A stretch of DNA of 64,000 nucleotides from Kudoa neothunni (GCA_964304625.1 OZ199838.1:3596001-3660000); one strand, 5' to 3'; shown: positions 51,298 to 64,000, numbered from the stretch's first letter. Notes: a model not told the origin generated them from the letters alone. Numbers and translations are program-made.

Positions 51298-51397
51298 TTT
51301 TGTGGATCTTTGAGGTGGCTAACTTGATACTGTTGTTGGCGGATTTTTTTATCAATTTTTGTTTAGGTTTTACTCTATAGAGTGACTGTAAGGTGAT
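51298..51397. promoter_or_regulatory. 100-bp divergent promoter, bL20m / TIMM29
   Basis: Only 100 bases separate the start codons of bL20m (minus, 51297) and TIMM29 (plus, 51398), so both transcripts must start from this interval or inside each other's 5' ends. No TATA box is evident; a T-rich tract lies around 51341-51362. Confidence 0.7.
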
Positions 51398-52055
51398 ATG
51401 TCGAAGACGAATATTTTCCCCCGAATCAAGAATTATTTAAATTGTCTCATTAACGACTACAAAAGTTCGTTAATCGAACTGTCGACGACTATCAAACATC
51501 ATCCAAAGAGTGCGGTAACTGTTGGAAGTTTAATGATTGGTGGTGAAGGATTGCGTAGATATTGTCCTGACAGGCGCGATTTTGATAATAACTTGGTATA
51601 ACGCTGCACTACAACTCTCACCTTAACAATATTCTTTTATAATATAATAAATTATTTAAGCTATTATAATTTTCTTGTAAATATTACGCTGTATTTAGAG
51701 AAAGATCCAAAGTGAAATTGCATGCTTGAGCAACTTTTCGCGTAATTCTGTAATTGATGACGAGATGAAACGAAGGAGATTTTTATTTGAGAAAAATCGT
51801 CTTTATTTCCGCAATTATTCAATTCTGAATGTTGTTACTGAGTGTGATTGTGGACTGCATTCGTTCGAATATCTGGATATGGAGTCCGAACTCAAATGGT
51901 ACGAGCGCTATTTTGTGCCGATGTTTCTACGATACAAATTGGTTGATATTGGAATTGCAAATCGTTGGATATTCAACCAAACCTATTCCAATTATATTGA
52001 TTGTCCAAACACAACTGATCTTGACAGTTGTAGCATACTTGGACCATCTGTTTGA
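51398..52055 (+). CDS. TIMM29: Mitochondrial import inner membrane translocase subunit TIMM29
   Basis: Two exons: 51398-51595 and 51699-52055; 555 nt, 184 aa (human 260). Family features: N-terminal LINDYKSSLIELS, parallel to LLCDYKEV; HHPKSAVTVGSLMIGGEGL, the hydrophobic membrane segment after H.P..A; REIQSEIACL-like helix after the intron; and near the C-terminus RYKLVDIGIANRWIFNQTY, parallel to the RRVLDVG..GRW.. block of TIMM29. The family works in the TIM22 complex, which inserts carrier proteins into the inner membrane. The first exon donor is gtataa, the acceptor tatttag. Orthology is probable from the ordered motifs. Confidence 0.78.
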
Positions 52056-52405
52056 TGTGTTATGTAGCTGTAAATTAGACCAATAGTTTTTTATGTAGAT
52101 TTTATTTATTTTTTATGTCATTATTTTTTATTCAAATAACTATAATTATAAAACAATAATTCTCGGATTATTTGTGGGAAGCTAATGTCAAATTGATTTG
52201 ATGTACCGCATTATAATTATGTTGAATCATATATATATATATATATATATAATTATATATGATTATATGGGAGATTAATGTTGTTAAATTTACGCGATAA
52301 ATTCCTGAACAACTATTCAACAAAGAATTAAACTGACCTTAAGGAGAGCGCCGTTATCACTATTTTAACAGCTTTGCTGGCAGGTTGGGAGTGTTTTTTT
52401 GGAAA
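52056..52405. other. Short spacer, TIMM29 to ankyrin gene
   Basis: 350 bp between two + strand genes, holding a (TA)n run at 52229-52250. No separate gene. The ankyrin promoter or a 5' UTR exon should be here. Confidence 0.6.
52229..52250. repeat. (TA)n microsatellite
   Basis: About eleven TA units in the 350-bp intergenic spacer. Confidence 0.9.
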
Positions 52406-55400
52406 ATGCTACAAGATGGGATTGAGTTAAAAGACGAGAATCTTCATATTGATAAGGAATTCGAACACAGACTTGAGCGATATATTTCTCGAAAGAAAAA
52501 CAATCTTGTTCTACAGTTGTTGTCTAGATATCCTCAACTCTGTCGTCATAAATTTCACGTATACATAGCTTTTTTTTGATGTTTCAATAAATATTCTGAT
52601 ACTTTACGAATAAATTCCTATTTATCTTGGTTTCTAGAACCACATGACTCTAGCTCATTTGGCTGCAAAATATGATAATGTCACACTTCTAGCTAGTGTC
52701 ATCGCAAATGGTTGTGATTTGGAAGCCACAACTAAACAGGTTGTTCATTTTGGCGTTTTGATTATTTTAATGTGGAATTTTCAAATTAGGAAATACAAAC
52801 ACCCTTGTGCATTTGCTGTGTGAATGGTAGTGTGAATAGCGCACATTTGCTGATTGAGAACAAGGCCACACTCGATAATCACGATATTGTAGAGGGTAAT
52901 AGGGTTCGTTTGGTTGATATTGAATTTAGTACGGAAATACCCCTTTATTCTATGCACTTCAACAGCGTTGTTTTGATTTATGCAAAAGTTTGTTAAAAGC
53001 TGGATCCACCTATAAATATGGTTTGATGGTAGGCAGATTAAGTTCATTGTGAAAACTAATAAATTGAAAGGAATCTCGCTCCATTTTCCAAGACCTCGAA
53101 AGTATGCAGAATCTACAGTTGATCGTTGAATTTGCCGAATGTATCAAGGTATGTGAGAGAGGGATTTTTTGTTAAGCCGTATTAAAAAAAATTAGAAATA
53201 CTTTAATTATATTCATTTGGCTACCAGACTAAATTTGACTTCACTTCTACGTTACTACTTGCAAAAATACCCACATATTGATATTGATGAGAGAAATAAT
53301 GTAATTCCTTTTGTTTGATATTTACATCGTTTATGGGGAATTTTGATTAAGGTCGGAATGACTTCTTCGCATATAGCAGCCAAAAACAATTGTGTAGATG
53401 TTACAAAAGTTTTGATCGAATATGGTGCCGATTTGACTATAAGAGATAATGTGTGTTGGTCCTAATATTAAGGAGGTTTGTATTTTTAAATTATTTATAG
53501 CTGGGACATCTGCCTGTACATCTCGCAGTCAAGTATAACTCTAAGGAAGTGTTAGAACTTTTGATGCCAAATTATTTGACTGATATCAACTCACCTGATA
53601 ATGTATATTGTTTGTTGTTGAATGTTGGTGTTTATATAAATTCGATCTAGCTTGGCTACAGTATTTTACTGCATGGTATTGAGTCTGGATTGGAAACTGC
53701 TCTAATTGAAGAATTTCTTCGACTCGGTGCCAATGAAACGAATCAACTCAAAGTTTCATCTCCATAATTGTATTTTTGTTTGATAGCCTAATTTTCAGAA
53801 AAATGGAAATACTGCTTTACATCTGGCAGTAATTCATCGACGATTTGATATCGTCAAACTACTTTTGTCCTATAGTTTCACGGTGGACATTACAAATAAT
53901 GTATGTTGAATTTATTAGGTGATTCATAATAAAAAGAATTGACTAATATTATTAGGATGGGGTTACTCCACTTCATTTAGCAATCAATATTGAAAAAAAT
54001 AACGAAATGGTGACTCTACTGATGGACTCAAGGGCAAACGTACTGCTTGAATCTCGAGTAGGCGAACAATTCTATTTCTCCTCGTAATTTTTTATGATTA
54101 GGCGGGAATGAACGCTGTTTTCTATTCACTCTATAATGGATTTGATAACTACTTTCGAATGGCATTGGACCATTGCAATAATGTCAACTATATTAATAAG
54201 GTAACTTGGATATGGCTTGCTATTTTTTGTTGAGACTAAAAGCTGTCGAATAATTAGGATGGTTATGGTGCACTTCATTTGGCTTGTTCCATTGGAAACT
54301 TTGAATGTGTAAAACTACTGGTGCTTCATGGAGCAGAACTTGACATTAGAGGAAAGGTATAACTATAAAAGGTGTAGTGAATGTGTGGAAATATTTTTCT
54401 TATTGATTAACTGATGTTGTGTCCGATTAGTTTGGAGAAAGCCCTCTTCATTGGGCAGCTTGGCGAAATCATCACAACATCGCTAATCTACTTCTCGATC
54501 ACAATGTCGCAGTAGATCTGATTGATGAAGTATGGTTAATGTTGTGTAATAGTATGTTAAAAGCTTCACATTTTCTCCAGAACAATAACACCCCATTGTA
54601 TTATTCGTGTATGAAAGGTCATTTTGAAGTTTCAAAACTATTATTAGCTTATGGCGCCAACCCCAATCATATGAATAATGTAATTGATATCAAAGTGTTT
54701 TAGAGTTGATTTTTGTTTAGGATGGTGTCACACCAGGTATTTGTGCCGTTAGGGGTAACAACAGCAATCTTGTAAAGTGTTTGGTTGATGATTTTTCAAT
54801 TGATATCAACTACCGTCTACAAGTATTTAGTGCCATTTTTCGCAACTTTAATGCGATTTCAGGCAGGGCTAATGAATATTTATTATAATTATTACCATAT
54901 ATTTATCACTATCAATTAATAATAAGTAATTAACTTAATTATGACCATCTTGGTATATGATTTACATGGAAATCATGTAGCCATGCATCCATGTAGATTA
55001 ATTTTGGCGAGTCCAAGATGAAAGTCTTTTTATAAATTTGAAATATGAATGTTTTTGGCGTTAATTAATTTTTGAAAACCTTAAAATAAAATGAATAAAA
55101 TATTCTATTAAGCAGTGATTTCAACATTATTTATTCTCGAAGTATTTAAAAAAATTAATTACATTATTATCCAAATCATATAAAAACCTCTAAAAATCAA
55201 GTTGTTTATTTTTAACAAATTTTAAATTAATTAAAGAATTTTTATAAAACAAGTAATATTGATGAAGTTTGGAAAAGCGCAAATAAATTGTTTGTTTAAA
55301 TCTTCATGTATGTTCAATTAAATTAAATACAACTCTATTGAGCTATAAAAAATCTTTTTAGTGTATTAATAAATATAAATTTTAACGAAATAACATTAAT

Positions 55401-58400
55401 TAAATTTATTTAAAAATATTTAATACTCATAAACGTCAATCGTAAAAATAAGTATATTACAGTCGAACCTCGATTATCCGGAAACCGGAAGAACCATTTG
55501 ATCATATTTCCGGATAAAAGTACCACCCATCACCTTACGACATGTATAAGGTGGCATATATACCAACGCAATATTTAAAACAAAAATAGTTCTAGGTTAT
55601 TTATTAATAAATTTTCCTTTTAAAAGTAGGTTAAGAATTCAGTTCTTATACAAGTTTGTACTATATCTGAACACATGGCAGTATGCATATTAAATAAAAA
55701 TTAATTATCGATTATTTAAAAAAATAGGTTACTCCTCTGTGGACGTGTAAAAATTGTCATAATTATGTACTGTTTTTCCTTTATGTCTCCATATTCTTAG
55801 TTAATAGATAGTCAACATTTTTAATTTATGTCGCAGAAGATAAAATATTTTATTTCATAAATAATAAAAAATTTTTCAACCCGCTCTGGCATGATTCACT
55901 GTTTATGTTTGATTAACCGGAACCTCTATTCGGAAAGAAAGTCGCTGGGAAAAAATTTTTCAGATGATCGAGCTTTGATTATATAATCCATTTTTATTTA
56001 TATCAAGGTAAATTAATTAATTTATGTTTTATAATATTTTATTATATGAATTATTAGAATTAAAATTTTTTTCGTTTAAAAAATTATCAAAATTAGATTA
56101 AAATACCATGAAAGTGATTTTTTATTTTATTTTTAATAGTTTTATCTTTGAAAATAATTTCTAATTATTCCATTGTTGTAATTGGTCATAGTAACTTTTT
56201 TAAGAATAATAAAAAAATAAATTAACAAAATTTTTTAATTTTCTTAAAAAAGTAGAATAGGAGGATATTAAAAAATTGAATTTTAATATCTCCTTGTAAA
56301 TGAAACTATATAAAATGAACTCTATGAAAAAATATCAACGTAAAGCCAAAAATATAAAATTTCGACATCAACAAAACATCCAAAACTCAGTAGTTGAATA
56401 GGTTTAAGAAAATTTGATTAAACATGTTACTGTCACAAGGAAACAACTTAACTTAGTTGATTTCATTTAGGGATGCTATTCGTTGATGTATTTCGCAATG
56501 TATTGCGGAAATCTTTCTATTGTTAACTTTTTGTTAAATAAAACTTTAGCGTTGGATGAAGTTATTGATGTATTTACCTAGTTTTAATTGAAATAAATAA
56601 AATTAATGTGACTTAGGAGAGATTTACTCCTTTTTCTATCGCTGTTCTTTGTGATAACGCCGAACTATGTTTCCAATTGTATTCTCTATACAACTACACT
56701 TGTTGTAAACCATTTGTAATTAGAATCCGAGTCCGGAGAGATTTTAACCATCTACCTATTTAGACGTCGTTCAAAATTACCATCACCCATCTTATCGGAA
56801 TTGCTGGCAGTATCAGAACGTTTCAAGTGCTTAGTAACATGAAGCGTTTCAGGGAAACTCTTGGAACTCCCACTAAAGTTTACTCTTACCACATATAATT
56901 TAAAAATAACGTATGTTTTAATAGTTTGGAGATACAATACTCCATTTCGCAGCCACTTACGGTCATTACAATTTGTGCAGTCTTATAATCAAGTTGGATT
57001 CTACGTTGATCCCAAAAGAAAATTGCGTATTTTCCAAATTTAACCACATGGGGTAGCCAATTTTTAACTTTATTCGTTAGAATGGTTTTAAAGCTATTCA
57101 CTGTGCTATTATTTCACAAAAACTGGATGTGTTTAAGCTACTCCTCAAATATAACGACAATATTCAATGTGTCGACCAATATGGCAACAATTTTGCTCAT
57201 CTAAGCGTACTCCGTTGTTCTAACAAAATAACAATGGAGCTGTTAAAACATGTGGAATTATTTGAAGCTAGAAACTATCAAGGTCTTACCCCGAAAGCAA
57301 TGTTGGCTGCCCTGGATATTTTAAAACGCTTGGGTCTCTCCTTCTTTAGTAGTGGAAAAGGAGTAGATTTTAACTACAATCATGACCCCTCTCTTGAACA
57401 ACAAATTACCACCATCACCCAAGTGGATCTCAAGGTTTTTTTAGAAAGTTTGTATGAATACTTGAGTGTGACCAACTTGGCCAATTTCGCCAACTATTTT
57501 CTAATCCCAAAAGATATCAGTGTTTGCCTCCGAATGAAACACTCAAACAAATTTATCTCTAACAAAACCTCAATCGAATATACTCATTGTGTCTTTGATG
57601 ATGAGATGGCTCAATTTATCGAGTCACATCTTCACAGCACGCGACTCTGCCAAAATCAATCCAGTAGCGAGAATCATGGTTGGATTTACAGTAGAATTCC
57701 AAATGAAATTGATTCGGTTACTGCGGCTATTAAACCATCTCTTCTAATCACTAACCAGTATTTATGGTATAAAGTGGTATATTAAAAAATATTGTGTTCG
57801 ATAGGGATAATTTGATGCTGGAGTTGGCTGGGTGTGGATTGGTTGCATTCTACAATGGACTGATTGTGATTATACCTCATCAACCAATGGAAACTGACCA
57901 TGTCGTTGTTAGTATTAAAAAGTTGACCCACTCTACTCGTTATGAATCTGAGGTTAGCAAAGAACATTCTTTTTGCAAACGATTGAGCAATTTTCTGGAG
58001 GTTACTGTTACAGAGGGAAGTTTTCGAAATGTAATAACTTGCTACGTGGGGTTCAATAAAGAATCCCTTATAATTAACACAACCCAAAGCTTCAATCACG
58101 AATATGTGGGTTTGTTGAAAGAGGTTGATGCAAATGGTGACGCTTGGTCGTATGGCACTTTGGCGTCTAAAAGTATATTGATTTTCTTCACATCACAAAC
58201 TCCTCCAATCGTGTATAATCATTCTGTTTAGATGCATCCAACGAACTGAAACAACTATCCGCATTGTTCAATGCTAACAACCGATCAAACAAATTTTTAT
58301 TTTATAATTTGGAATTTCGTGAAAAAATGTGCTGTTTTGTGTGCTACCAACCGTGCTTCAAACAACTCCGATCCAAGACCCTCTCCTTACCGGACAGCAC

Positions 58401-59260
58401 TAACTTTAATGTCAAAATTATTCCTTCCAATCGCATTAGATTCGATAAAAAATATTCATCCACTTTCAGTGATATTATTCGAGTGGAACCACTGCATAAC
58501 TCAGAAAAAGAACTCACAGCTGTGTTTAGTGTGATACTGAATGTCTCCGATCCTAATCTTACACCATCATCCATCTCAGACTACAAAATATTCCGATACG
58601 ACTCAAACTGCTCCAACAACTATTGGACCCTCAGCTCACGAGATTATGTTACTGGCATCAATAGGAATGTTATTGATATCAAAATTGTATTTAATAAAGC
58701 ATGCTAGTAATTTGGTGATGTTTGTGACTGCAGCGATAGTTAATATTTTTAGTGTATGGATTTTTTGTGACGGGGGCAGGCTGTCGAAAAATCATCAACT
58801 TCTTGTGAACCGGTCGTTCACCAAATCCATCAATTTCTGTTACAACACTCTCACCAAGCTCACCATTATGCGGAATCGAAAATGGCTAAACAATGCTTTA
58901 GTTATTTTTGAATTTTCTTTTGCGTTGTCAACCGAAAGAAAACCATTTGCTGATCTAAATCAAAAAGAACTTTTTCTCATTTTCACCAAACAACAAGATA
59001 TCACACTGATCTACGGTCAGCAGCTTCAAATTGTCGCCCTTGTTGATGGGAAATCAGCCGGATTTATTGATTGTAACAACCGATATCTGCCATATATTAA
59101 CTATTTTGCGGATCCTTGGTTGTCCAACACTTTCAACTGCTATCTGACTCCAATAGCATTCTCTGAAGAATCGTCCAACCTCGAAATTCAATTTCTTGAC
59201 CCAGAAGTTGACAACGAAACCAAGTGCTCACCTATTGCTAGCTTTTTAGTTTCTCTCTAA
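52406..59260 (+). CDS. Ankyrin: ankyrin repeats plus ZU5/UPA-like membrane-skeleton region
   Basis: Exons: 52406-52558, 52638-52739, 52790-52888, 52930-53028, 53071-53148, 53196-53300, 53352-53450, 53501-53602, 53651-53752, 53799-53900, 53956-54057, 54102-54200, 54258-54356, 54431-54529, 54581-54679, 54721-54822, 56471-56569, 56617-56715, 57081-57757, 57805-58172, 58232-58686, then a final exon ending at 59260. About 18-20 ankyrin repeats, e.g. KNGNTALHLAVIHRRFDIVK, DGYGALHLACSIGNFECVKL, FGESPLHWAAWRNHHNIANL. After the repeats, ELAGCGLVAFYNGLIVIIP resembles the ZU5 core, and near the end YGQQLQIVALVDGKSAGF then NRYLPY resembles the UPA region of ankyrins. No death domain seen. Ankyrins tie membrane proteins to spectrin. 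The splice joining 58686 to the final frame (start about 58734, needing a one-base residue) is unresolved. Start Met 52406 is the first ATG in frame. Confidence 0.85.
54823..56470 (+). other. Longest ankyrin-gene intron
   Basis: 1648 bp, against about 40-75 bp for most introns of this gene. It contains the pogo-like MITE at 55460-55983. Just inside, at 54864 (after tttcag), a 54-base open frame AGLMNIYYNYYH resembles the start of a repeat and could be the stump of a lost repeat exon. Confidence 0.6.
55460..55983. mobile_element. pogo/Tigger-type MITE in the ankyrin intron
   Basis: Starts CAGTCGAACCTCGATTATCCG after TA (55458-55459), the classic pogo/Tigger terminus. The right end cagatgatcgagctttgatta is a worn inverted copy, followed by TA near 55983. 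About 520 bp, no transposase. A second partial end (gattaaccggaacctctattcgg) lies inside near 55910. Confidence 0.75.
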
Positions 59261-62200
59261 TTCAAATGGTTTTAAATGATTGAATAATTGTTTTTATGTT
59301 TGGTTTCGCTAAAAAAATTTAAAATCCAACAAACTATTTATTATTATGCACACATTTATTTCGTATTTGTATTTTAAAGGATTCAATTTTTTTCATTTTT
59401 AAGTTTCCTATTTAATCGTCGAATTTTTATAAAATAAACGTCGAAAATTACGATCCCTATATATAACCAATGTAGTCCTAGCAGTTGGCTGGTTTTTATG
59501 CAATCCCCTTTAGACTATTGGAGATGGTGCAAGATTGAGCTGGTCCAGTTTTAATCATTATTTTTTGCGCGTACTAAAACATACAAAGCTGTTTAATATA
59601 TTAGAATTGCATAAACTAAAGCCAAAAATTAATTATTTACACTCAAAATCAAAATGTCCCGAAGTAATTTTAAAAATATTTCTTTATAACAATGTAACCA
59701 TTATTATTTAATATTTTTGTAGAAATATTAAATTGTTTTCATTCCCTTTGATAAATTAAAGAGATATAAAAATGATTAATGCTTTTCAAAAATTTTATCA
59801 GCTTAAGTTTTGTTTTTTGAGATATTATTTAAGCCGATATATGATATATATTAAAGTGTCTTTATGGACCGATCTTACATCTCTTTGGAGGATCCTGTGA
59901 AATTATTCTATTATCTTATATTTTTATCTGCTAGTTTTGTTGGTTGTTTTATTTTTGTTAAAATTAAACTTGATTAATGAATTTAGAGAACAAGATATAA
60001 AAAGAAAAATTAATGATAGAATTGACGAGTCACGTGATCAACATTATAGAAAATGTTGAGTCTTAATATATATCTAAATCTTTCAATAAAAAAATATTAA
60101 ATATTTACTTAAATTTAAATTTCGTAAATTTTTTTAGTTTGAAAAAAGTGTGTATAATTGGACAATGATTATTACAATATTTGTTTGAATGGCGTGATAA
60201 ATTCAGTTTTATAAATTTATTATATTACGTATTTTAATTTATTTATTTATTTCACCCAAATTTTCATCTTCCATGCAACATAAATCAAAAGCAGACAAAA
60301 GATTGTTTTAGCGAATGATAACCAGTTTGACCATGGAAAATAAATCGGTTGTCAAATGTTTATTATTTATTGTGTTTATCTTTTGTTGTAATAGTTTAAT
60401 ACAAGCTATAGTTATTTTAATTGCTTTAGCTCGGGTAATAGTTAACAACAACCTCATCTTCCAGAGTCCTATAGTAGGTTTTTATTGCATTTTTTAGATA
60501 TGAATTTGCATTTGTTTATTTTAGACTAATTTTCCTATTGGAATAAAAAATTGTACGAAAAGTTTGAAAATTTATCATCAAAATTGGTTTGAAGCGTTTT
60601 TGAAGCAACATTGCAAAAGAAACTATGTAGACAAACTACAATTATTTTACAAACTCTCACTTTTATATAGTGCTATCACAAAAAAACTATGCTTCAAGAT
60701 TATGTATCATTTGTGAGATTCTTTCTCAAAAGAAAAACTTTTTGCAGGTACTTTGCAAATTGTACCGCCAACCAGGGTAGGTGAGAATTGTTTTTGGTTT
60801 ATCAGAAATATTTTGATATAGTATTCAGTATGGACAACGAATGTTTAACATGCCGCATAATAGTCAAATGCTTTCTCTGAGATTGTGTAAGAATTAATTT
60901 AGACCCCTACCACTATCATGGGAAGGATGGCATCCTCCAATTTCTCTGCTAGTTATTCAGATTTCGTATGCAACTTTGGGGCCTCAAATATTACACAAAA
61001 TATTTATGAGCATAATTTGGTAGTACACGTAGATAAATGCCTCTAACGTAGTAATTTTAGTGTGTGGTGTTAAGCAGATACTTTGCTAAAAACGTTTGGA
61101 AATACAATCGTTTTATGTCTTCTTACCAATTCTGTTCCGCTATGGGAGCTTGCTTAAATCCACAGATCGAAAATATAACTTTGTAAATTGTTTCTATCTG
61201 CATTCTTTTCAACCATTTTTAGATTTTTGCCTTAGAAATGCTTCAAATAATATTAATCAATTAGAATTTACTTCGTTCCGACCTCAGCTGATTATTTTGA
61301 TATATATATTTCCTAGTCCAAATTTATACATTTCGAAGTTTCATACCTAAAATAATTTTTAATTGGCTTTAAAGTTTCAGACGGTTTAATAAAACCAACG
61401 ACAACTTGGCAGCTGACTTTGAAACAGGATAATCGAAATAGCATGGAATTTTGTTCCATAATTTAGATTAAATCCGTACGAAAGTAATATTACCATTATA
61501 TTAAGTTAACGGCAAAGAAATTAAATTAATTATTACGTTATTGTAATATTCTTGTTAGAATCAGAAATAACAATCGTAGCAAACGATACCACAGGTTAAA
61601 TAATAATGGTCACATGCCATGTAATAATATAAAATACAGTGTGCACGCCATTACACATAGTATAAATTGTACCAACACATTTCAGTTAATAAATTGGTAA
61701 TTATAAATCATGTGACACTTGAAAACACCCTTTGGAGCACATTTTTATTGGCGAGTTATTCACAATTCTTTTAAATAAAATTAATAAATACGAAGTGCAA
61801 AAATTAAGCTTTAAGAAATAATTTTTCAACGTTAACGCAGCTTTTAATTCGGACATGATCGTTCCCACGTTAAATCTCTCGTTTGTTTACAACAACTTCT
61901 GAATTTCCTTATTCTTCGTATATTATAAAACATTTGTTATTTAAAAAGACCTAACTTATTTTTTACCATAATTAATTGAGTTTAGAATGGGTTTATGTGC
62001 GATGTATTAAGATGTTATATTTTGCAGACCGAACAAACTTTTTCCTCATATCACGATGATTGAAATGAGAATTTGACAATTATTTTTTATGCAAAAATAA
62101 AATTTTTAGTTTATATATATTTTTGGAATATTTACACTAAGAAGAAAAAATGTTACGACCAAAATAGTAAAAAAATCCGAGCACGAAAAAGTTAAATATT

Positions 62201-64000
62201 GTTCAACTTTTAATTTCGACATTTTAATGAAGATGGTGACTACTTGCAGTACAAATAGACATTATATTTAATGAATACGTTACTTAAAAAAATATTAACA
62301 ATTATGTTCGTCCTAAAATTTAGAATAAAGCAAAAATAATAAAAAGTATAAAATAATTGATCTTTAATCTTTTAGATATAACATTATTTCAGACATTAAA
62401 TAAATTAAGTTGACCTTTTATGACAATAGATGAAACAATTATTTGATGATGTTAATCCCATTATTTTCAAAAATCTATTAATTTAAACTTAAAAGGTTAG
62501 TTTCATGATGTCAAAATAATTAAATACATCCAAATTTAATGAATATTTTAGTTTTTCAATAGTATTGCTATTTGAATGTCCAATTAGCCCAAAAGTGTTA
62601 TTTTGTTCAATATTGTTTTGAAATATATTTCAGAAGAATATTAATTAAAATTTTTAAAAATAGTTAATAATTGTTGACAATTAAATTGTATCCCAGATAT
62701 AACTTTTTAACGTTTCAAAAATTTTTTAGATACACACGTTTAATTTTACTAAATTATCCAAAAAATCAAAGTAATGATATATTTTAAAACATTTTTTGCA
62801 GCAGAATTTTGATAAAACGATTAATTAATGCAAAGTTGGTTGTTAATGATCTAGATCGACATAACTCTTAGATTATAACGATATTGTTGTCATCGATATA
62901 ATTATGTTTTCATTTTTTTATTAAAATTATGCGATATATAATATAAAATGTTTATTATTCATTTTACTTTCAGGAGAGATGAGAGCATTTCAATTCAATT
63001 TTGATATATTTTCTCTCAAAGGTATAAATAATATATTTTACGCTTTAATTGTAACATGGTTTAATTTACTGATGGATCGCGAACTTCTGAAATACTTTCA
63101 ATGAATTATCTAATGGTAAAAGCCGGTGAGTTAGAGATTATCGGGAAAATTTCGATTTTATAAATTTTTAGATATTAAATTCTTATCAGATAAAATATGA
63201 GACAGATTGAATTTGGTACGACGTTTAACGAAATATTACAAAAGTATATGGAACCAGATTAATAAGTAAATATTCTTTCGAAAATATTCTTTTGTTTATA
63301 TATCTGTAGATGAATTATTATTATTATAGACTCTTTCTCATGATTAAAAAATATTTTTATAGTTATGTAGAAAACCGAAATTAACTTCGCATAAATTTAC
63401 GAAAATTCCCGCATTGTACATAATATATCAAGTTGATTTATTGGAGAATATTTTTTCTGAATAAAGAAACTTCATCGATATTTAAAAGTATTAAATTAAT
63501 CATTACTTAAATAACCTAGTTATCTTGTATCAATACGAATTTTTGATAAGTCTCTTGAAACCATACTCTGACTTAGCCGAAAAAAAATATTTGTGGGAGT
63601 GATTGTTTACATATTAAGTAGAAAGATAAATTAGGCGTAATTATGACAAAGAAGGCTTTCTTTGCAGCTTGTAGTCAAACTTCTAAAATCAGTAACTCAA
63701 CCAAATTTTTAGTCATTTTCCTATTATCACAATGCTTACAACAAGTCCCTTTTTCAAATCTAACAATAGTGGTAATAAACGACAATAAAGTTACGAATAA
63801 TTATATTCATAGAATAATGTAACAAATGAGTTTGATAATTTTGCCGCTCAAATCCAACAAAAATATATCGGCGGATTTGTGAGTCTTCAGAGCCATCTAT
63901 GTTCTCAGAAAGATATTAAAGTTTAATCAGCATCAATTAGATTTGCTTAAGCCATGATTTAGTGTGAAGAACCTACCAAAAAATTAAACAATTTCGAGAT
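59261..64000. other. 4.7-kb gene-free end of window
   Basis: Very AT-rich. Open frames at 60315-60497 and 61096-61350 have no recognised domain. No clear exon, RNA gene or paired repeat ends seen. Distant exons of a gene beyond the window cannot be excluded. Confidence 0.5.

Noticed and set aside
57782-58099. 105-codon minus-strand frame
   Set aside because: Antisense shadow of the ankyrin ZU5-like exon.
1-64000. CRISPR arrays, bacterial operons or virus-like elements
   Set aside because: Intron-bearing animal genes throughout; no spaced direct repeats, reverse transcriptase, integrase of LTR type, capsid or envelope-like sequence seen.

Overview
This window comes from a small animal (metazoan) nuclear genome. 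It is strongly AT-rich. Genes are split by very short introns, mostly about 42-100 bp with plain gt...ag borders, and separated by long non-coding stretches full of decayed DNA transposons. The gene set (P-TEFb kinase CDK9, a retinoblastoma-family pocket protein, a beta-secretase-like protease, a septin, a TFG-like PB1 protein, an ankyrin with ZU5-like domains, TIMM29, mitochondrial ribosomal protein bL20m, an ATP synthase d-like subunit, an RNF115/126-like E3) is animal-type. The compact introns and small genes would suit a reduced or meiofaunal lineage such as an orthonectid, but the species is inference only. I saw no retrovirus-like or other virus-like element.

Layout. 0.6-0.8 kb: 247-bp TTAA-flanked MITE. 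2.0-3.7 kb: CDK9 (+). 3.9-5.1 kb: hAT end fragment and a dead 1-kb Merlin element. 5.1-9.9 kb: no gene, with old piggyBac-type ends near 6 kb. 10.0-11.5 kb: TFG-like gene (+). 12.2-12.5 kb: pogo/Tc-type MITE. 13.5-17.3 kb: one piggyBac element with a broken transposase. 18.7-20.1 kb: septin (+). 23.9-25.1 kb: RING E3 (+). 25.9-27.2 kb: tRNA-derived SINE-like piece and a non-autonomous hAT. 27.5-29.4 kb: BACE-like aspartyl protease (-). 32.8-33.6 kb: ATP synthase d-like (-). 35.6-37.9 kb: broken hAT transposase next to a second copy of the hAT MITE. 39.3-47.8 kb: RB-family gene (+), 16 exons, with one 4-kb intron that holds MITEs and is best explained as an AT-AC intron. 48-49 kb: possible inverted-repeat element. 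50.0-51.3 kb: bL20m (-), head to head and 100 bp from TIMM29 (+, 51.4-52.1 kb). 52.4-59.3 kb: ankyrin (+). 59.3-64 kb: no gene seen.

Exon borders were set by reading frame, homology to known families and gt/ag signals. For nine genes the summed exon lengths are exact multiples of three. The exception is the 3' end of the ankyrin gene, where one splice is unresolved. Functional links: CDK9 and the pocket protein both belong to transcription and cell-cycle control, and three genes (ATP synthase d-like, bL20m, TIMM29) encode mitochondrial proteins. Otherwise neighbouring genes look unrelated.
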